Assembly: GCA_040507895.1 (NCBI GenBank)
Contig: JBEVNX010000021.1
Coordinates: forward strand, 1 to 8,492
DNA length: 8,492 nucleotides
Direction of reading: 5' to 3'
DNA from: JBEVNX01 sp040507895
Lineage (GTDB): Bacteria; Desulfobacterota; Binatia; JACPRU01
Positions within the stretch are counted from its first letter, which is position 1; each line of letters opens with the position of its first letter. Under the pieces are notes generated by a model that was not told where the DNA came from, ran no database searches, and saw only the letters and a program-made list of their open reading frames with translations. The translations under genes were made by a program, and so were the position numbers. Positions 5,108-8,492 of this stretch are shown here, one piece after another.

Positions 5108-7771
5108 ATGGAGTCGATGGAGGAACGCGCCGCCGAGAGCGTCGAGTCCGACGCCTGGCTGGAGTCGCTCGAAGGCGTCGTTCGCGAACGTGGAGTCGCG
5201 GCCGCGGGGCGTTTGCTGAGGCGCCTCGTCGAGCACGGAGCTCGGCTCGGGGTCGGCGTCGCCGCGCCGCTCAATACGCCGTACGTCAACACGATCTCGG
5301 TCGACGATCAGCCGGCATATCCCGGGGACCGCGACATCGAGCGGCGCATCAAGAGCTTGATCCGATGGAATGCCATGGCGATGGTCGTCAAAGCGAACAA
5401 GCTCTCGGCCGGAATCGGAGGGCACATCTCCACCTATGCCTCGGCGGCGACATTGTTCGAGGTGGGATTCAATCACTTCTTCCGCGGGCGGGACGGAGCC
5501 GCCGGAGATCAGGTGTACTTCCAGGGCCATGCTTCGCCGGGCATCTATGCGAGGGCCTTTCTCGAGGGCCGGCTCAGTGAGGCCAACCTTCACGCATTCC
5601 GCCGCGAGCTGGCTTCGGAACGCGGACTTTCGTCATATCCGCATCCTTGGTTGATGCCGGAGTTTTGGCAGTTCCCGACCGTATCCATGGGACTGTCGCC
5701 ATTGACGGCGATCTATCAGGCGCGCTTCAACCGCTACCTCCAGGCGCGCGGTCTCGCCGACACCTCTGACTGCCGCGTGTGGGCGTTTCTGGGCGACGGC
5801 GAGATGGACGAGCCGGAGAGCCTCGGCGCGATCACGCTGGCGGCGCGCGAGCAGCTCGACAACTTGATCTTCGTCATCAACTGCAACCTGCAACGCCTCG
5901 ACGGCCCCGTGCGCGGCAACGGCAAAATCATTCAAGAGCTGGAGGCGGCGTTTCGCGGCGCGGGATGGAACGTCATCAAGGTCGTTTGGGGCGACGACTG
6001 GGACCCGCTCCTCGCGCACGACGACGAAGGGCTGCTGGTGCGGCGCATGACCGACGCGCTCGACGGCGACTATCAAAAATACACGGTCGAGTCCGGCGCC
6101 TACATCCGCGAGCATTTCTTCGGAACGCACCCGAAGCTACTGCAGATGGTCGAGGGATTGACCGACGCCAAGCTGCGCAAGATGCGCCGCGGCGGCCACG
6201 ATCCGGACAAGGTGTACGCGGCGTATGCCGCCGCCGTGCAGCACCGCGGCTCGCCGACGGTGATTCTCGCCAAGACCGTCAAAGGCTGGGGGCTCGGCGA
6301 GGTCGGGGAAGGTCGCAACGTCACCCACCAGCAGAAGAAGCTTTCGGAAAAGGAGCTGCGGAGCTTTCGCGACCGGTTCGGCATCCCGATCGGAGATCGG
6401 GAGCTGCTCGAGACGCCCTTCTATCGTCCGTCGGAGGATAGCGAAGAAATTCAGTATCTGCTCGAGCGCCGGCGAGCCCTCGGCGGCTTCGTGCCGAGGC
6501 GCGTCGTGCGCGCTCGCCCGCTCGCGCGCGTACCGGAGAAATTGTTCGAGGAGTTCCTGCAAGGCACGGGAGAGCGCGAAGTCGCCACCACGATGGTGTT
6601 CGTACGGCTCTTGCGTCACCTGATGAACGATCCAGAGGTCGGGCGGGCGATCGTACCGATCGTGCCGGACGAGGCGCGCACGTTCGGTATGGACGCGCTG
6701 TTTCGCAAGTATGGCATCTATTCGTCGGCGGGACTGCGCTACGAGCCCGCAGACTCCGACGTCGTCGCCTATTATCGCGAGGCGCAGGACGGGCAGCTCC
6801 TCGAGGAAGGGATCACCGAAGCGGGCTCGATGGCGTCGTTCACCGCGGCGGGCACGGCCTATGCCACGCACGGCGTGACGACGATCCCGTTCTTCGTGTT
6901 CTACTCGATGTTCGGCTTTCAACGGGTCGGCGATCTCATCTGGCAGAACGCCGATGCCCGCGGCCGCGGCTTCCTGATCGGCGCCACGGCGGGGCGCACC
7001 ACGCTGTCGGGCGAAGGCCTGCAACACCAGGACGGGCACAGTCACGTGCTCGCCAGCGTGGTGCCCACGGTACGCGCCTACGACCCCGCGTTCGCCTACG
7101 AGATCGCCACGATCGTGCGCGAGGGCATTCGGCGAATGTGGATCGAGCAGGAAGACGTCGTCTACTACCTCACGGTGCAGAACGAGATGTATGCGATGCC
7201 CGGGATGCCCGCGGACGTCGAGGAGGGGATTCTGCGCGGCCTGTATCGGCTGGAGGCCGCCGAGGGGTCTGCCTCGTGGCCGCGCGTCCATCTGTTTGGC
7301 AGCGGTGCCATCCTGCGCGGCGCACTCCGAGCGCGACAGTTGCTCGCGGAGCGTCAAGTGGCGGCCGCGGTGTGGAGCGTGACGAGCTACAGCGAGCTGC
7401 GCCGTGAAGCCCTCGAGGTCGAGCGCTGGAATCGATTGCATCCGATGGAGCAGCCGCGGATGCCCTACGTCAGTCGGCTGCTCGCCGGCGAGCCGTGGCC
7501 GGTAGTGGCGGCGACCGATTTCATGAAGATCGTCGCCGATCAGGTAGCGCGGTTCATGCCGTCGACGTTCCACGCGCTCGGAACGGATGGCTTCGGGCGC
7601 AGTGAGGATCGCGCGACGCTGCGCCGGTTCTTCGAGATCGACGCCGAATCCATCACCGTCGCCACGCTCGCCGAGCTGGCGAGGGGCGGCCGCGTGGATC
7701 CCCGCCTTGCCGCCGCTGCGATCGCGGACTTCGGCATCGATCCCGACCGCCCGGATCCGGCGCGGAGCTAG
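5108..7771 (+). CDS. aceE: Pyruvate dehydrogenase E1 component, homodimeric type
   Basis: AceE decarboxylates pyruvate with thiamine diphosphate and passes the acetyl group to the lipoyl domain of E2, feeding acetyl-CoA to the TCA cycle. From ATG 5108 the product is 887 aa, the length of E. coli AceE. Nearly all key residues fall at E. coli positions: H106, GDG 229-231 with Mg-binding D230, N260 and Q262 (NCNLQ), loop H407, catalytic E571 and H640 (LQHQDGHSH); the H142 equivalent is at 141. The order is N-terminal region, thiamine-diphosphate (PP) domain, pyrimidine domain from about 470, then the C-terminal domain ending in DGFGRS and ELARGG. The frame is open upstream to TTG 4991 and ATG 5003, which would add 35-39 residues with no counterpart in E. 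coli and unusual codons (AGA, GTA, TTT). ATG 5117 is also possible. No clear Shine-Dalgarno is seen. No E2 or E3 gene follows within the window. The gene looks intact and functional. Confidence 0.96.
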   Translation: MESMEERAAESVESDAWLESLEGVVRERGVAAAGRLLRRLVEHGARLGVGVAAPLNTPYVNTISVDDQPAYPGDRDIERRIKSLIRWNAMAMVVKANKLSAGIGGHISTYASAATLFEVGFNHFFRGRDGAAGDQVYFQGHASPGIYARAFLEGRLSEANLHAFRRELASERGLSSYPHPWLMPEFWQFPTVSMGLSPLTAIYQARFNRYLQARGLADTSDCRVWAFLGDGEMDEPESLGAITLAAREQLDNLIFVINCNLQRLDGPVRGNGKIIQELEAAFRGAGWNVIKVVWGDDWDPLLAHDDEGLLVRRMTDALDGDYQKYTVESGAYIREHFFGTHPKLLQMVEGLTDAKLRKMRRGGHDPDKVYAAYAAAVQHRGSPTVILAKTVKGWGLGEVGEGRNVTHQQKKLSEKELRSFRDRFGIPIGDRELLETPFYRPSEDSEEIQYLLERRRALGGFVPRRVVRARPLARVPEKLFEEFLQGTGEREVATTMVFVRLLRHLMNDPEVGRAIVPIVPDEARTFGMDALFRKYGIYSSAGLRYEPADSDVVAYYREAQDGQLLEEGITEAGSMASFTAAGTAYATHGVTTIPFFVFYSMFGFQRVGDLIWQNADARGRGFLIGATAGRTTLSGEGLQHQDGHSHVLASVVPTVRAYDPAFAYEIATIVREGIRRMWIEQEDVVYYLTVQNEMYAMPGMPADVEEGILRGLYRLEAAEGSASWPRVHLFGSGAILRGALRARQLLAERQVAAAVWSVTSYSELRREALEVERWNRLHPMEQPRMPYVSRLLAGEPWPVVAATDFMKIVADQVARFMPSTFHALGTDGFGRSEDRATLRRFFEIDAESITVATLAELARGGRVDPRLAAAAIADFGIDPDRPDPARS

Positions 7772-7956
7772 CCCACCGCTCCAGCAGGAATCGATCGAAG
7801 GGCCGGGCGCGTGGATGGAGGCGTTGCTCGAGGCGGAGCCGCTCGTCGACGAAGCGAGCCGGGGGCTGGGCGAGCTCCAACGCCACGCGCACGTGCTGCT
7901 CGATGCCTTGGTGACACTTCGCTGACCGGGTCGCCTCGTCGCGGAGAGCCGTTCGC
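7772..7956. other. Intergenic gap between aceE and the converging SDR gene
   Basis: This gap is 185 bp between two genes that point at each other. I found no convincing terminator: the best stem, GCTCG/CGAGC around 7841-7859, is only 5 bp and has no T-run. The only coding candidate is one 36-codon ORF, listed separately. Confidence 0.6.
7815..7925 (+). CDS. Possible 36-aa helical microprotein (weak)
   Basis: ATG 7815 opens 36 codons ending at TGA 7923. The predicted peptide is acidic-to-amphipathic and helix-prone (EALLEAEPLVDEASRGL, then LQRHAHVLLDALVTLR), with no Pro or Gly run of the kind usual in GC-rich noise. It lies 43 bp after aceE on the same strand, so it could ride on the aceE transcript. 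There is no Shine-Dalgarno, and an antisense frame is also open here, which weakens the case. It could be the decayed end of a former gene. Function unknown. Confidence 0.2.
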   Translation: MEALLEAEPLVDEASRGLGELQRHAHVLLDALVTLR

Positions 7957-8492
7957 TCAGGGTGACTGGCCGGCCGCGAGCTGCCTTTCGAAACGATCGG
8001 CGAGGCGTCGATTGAGCCACGCCGTCAAACCCGGCGACAAGCGCTTCAACAGATAGAGCGCCCACGCCTCCGAAGAGATCGGCGCGACCGGCGCGTTGCG
8101 CGCGACGGCCTTGAGGATCTTCTCGGCGACGAGATCGGCGCCGTAGTTGCGCCGGCGGTAGAGCTCGGACATGCGCTCTCGCGCGCCCGGCCGCGCGGCC
8201 TTGCCGCGCAGGCGGGCGGATCCGGTGATCGGCGTGTCGATGATGCCCGGGCAGACGGCCGTCACCCCGATCCCGTGCGGTCCGAGCTCGTCGCGCAGCG
8301 CTTCGGAGAGGCCCACCACCGCGAACTTCGTCGCGCCGTATGCCGCCAGCGATTCGCTCGCCACGTAGCCCGCCGCAGAAGCGACGTTCAGCACATGCCC
8401 GCCCCGCCGGCGGGCGACCATGCGAGGAACGAAGAAGTGACATCCGTGGACGACACCCTTGAGATTGATGGCGATGATCCAATCCCAGTCCT
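7957..8492 (-). CDS. Short-chain dehydrogenase/reductase (SDR), N-terminus cut by window edge
   Basis: The last 177 residues of a classical SDR enter from the right edge. The cofactor-binding GxxxGxG Rossmann motif lies off the window. Visible are the active-site Asn in INLKG (visible residue 9), Ser in NVASAAG (visible residue 38), YGATK (Tyr 51, Lys 55) with the family's 13-residue Ser-Tyr spacing, and CPGIIDTPI after strand beta-6. The catalytic Asn-Ser-Tyr-Lys tetrad is therefore complete, and the enzyme should be an active NAD(P)-dependent oxidoreductase. The C-terminus is longer and more basic than in minimal SDRs (ALYLLKRLSPGLTAWLNRR, then a short tail ending GQSP), which suggests a membrane-surface helix, as in SDRs acting on hydrophobic substrates. 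The substrate cannot be named. It converges on aceE, so it is not in the same operon. Confidence 0.92.
   Translation of the reverse strand, partial: DWDWIIAINLKGVVHGCHFFVPRMVARRRGGHVLNVASAAGYVASESLAAYGATKFAVVGLSEALRDELGPHGIGVTAVCPGIIDTPITGSARLRGKAARPGARERMSELYRRRNYGADLVAEKILKAVARNAPVAPISSEAWALYLLKRLSPGLTAWLNRRLADRFERQLAAGQSP

Noticed and set aside
4567..5593. Minus-strand open frames opposite the small gene and the first part of aceE (4567-5292 and 4934-5593)
   Set aside because: They lie antisense to, or out of frame with, well-supported genes and have no domain signature.
6137..8482. A 781-codon open frame on the minus strand opposite aceE and across into the SDR gene
   Set aside because: It is antisense to a gene with full AceE homology and passes through the SDR region in a frame other than the one carrying the YGATK and NVASAAG motifs. 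Long antisense frames are expected at this GC content.
1..8492. CRISPR array, tRNA or rRNA genes, IS element ends, attachment sites
   Set aside because: No regularly spaced repeats, tRNA-like cloverleaf, transposase or terminal inverted repeats were seen. Nearly all of the window is accounted for by ordinary genes.

Overview
The window is GC-rich (roughly two thirds G+C by eye), densely coding bacterial chromosome. It holds seven supported genes, two of them cut by the window edges. The best taxonomic clue is a homodimeric-type pyruvate dehydrogenase E1 that is co-linear with E. coli AceE. Combined with the high GC, a DUF2298 'YYY' membrane protein and a small basic AT-hook-like protein, this suggests an environmental, probably uncultured proteobacterium or a related high-GC phylum. 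The sequence alone does not fix the taxon. No mobile element, CRISPR array, tRNA or rRNA was seen.

Left part (1-4383): a DUF2298-family polytopic membrane protein runs leftwards out of the window. It is transcribed divergently, across a 76-bp gap, from an apparent three-gene operon: a FAD-dependent amine-oxidase-fold oxidoreductase, an ABC-2-type ATPase and its six-helix permease. The ATPase starts 19 bp after the oxidoreductase, and the permease overlaps the ATPase stop by 4 bp. The ATPase and permease form a complete exporter of unknown cargo. A link between the oxidoreductase, the DUF2298 protein and this exporter, for example in making and moving an envelope lipid or glycan, is inferred from position only.

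Middle part (4384-5107): a strong GC hairpin lies between the permease and a converging small gene. That gene encodes a 142-aa very basic protein with a coiled-coil-like N-terminus, an AT-hook-like centre and a helical C-terminus. It is divergent from aceE. The shared, AT-richer 233-bp gap holds candidate promoters on both strands, a 10-bp near-perfect tandem repeat with an 11-bp period between them, and a 6-bp inverted repeat in the aceE leader.

Right part (5108-8492): aceE is intact (887 aa from the chosen start) with every catalytic residue checked present. No E2 or E3 gene follows it. It is followed by a gap holding at best one 36-codon ORF, then by a converging short-chain dehydrogenase/reductase whose N-terminus lies off the right edge.

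No clearly new multi-gene system is proven here. The two places most worth a second look are the divergent control region shared by the AT-hook-like protein and aceE, and the DUF2298 / FAD oxidoreductase / ABC-2 exporter neighbourhood.
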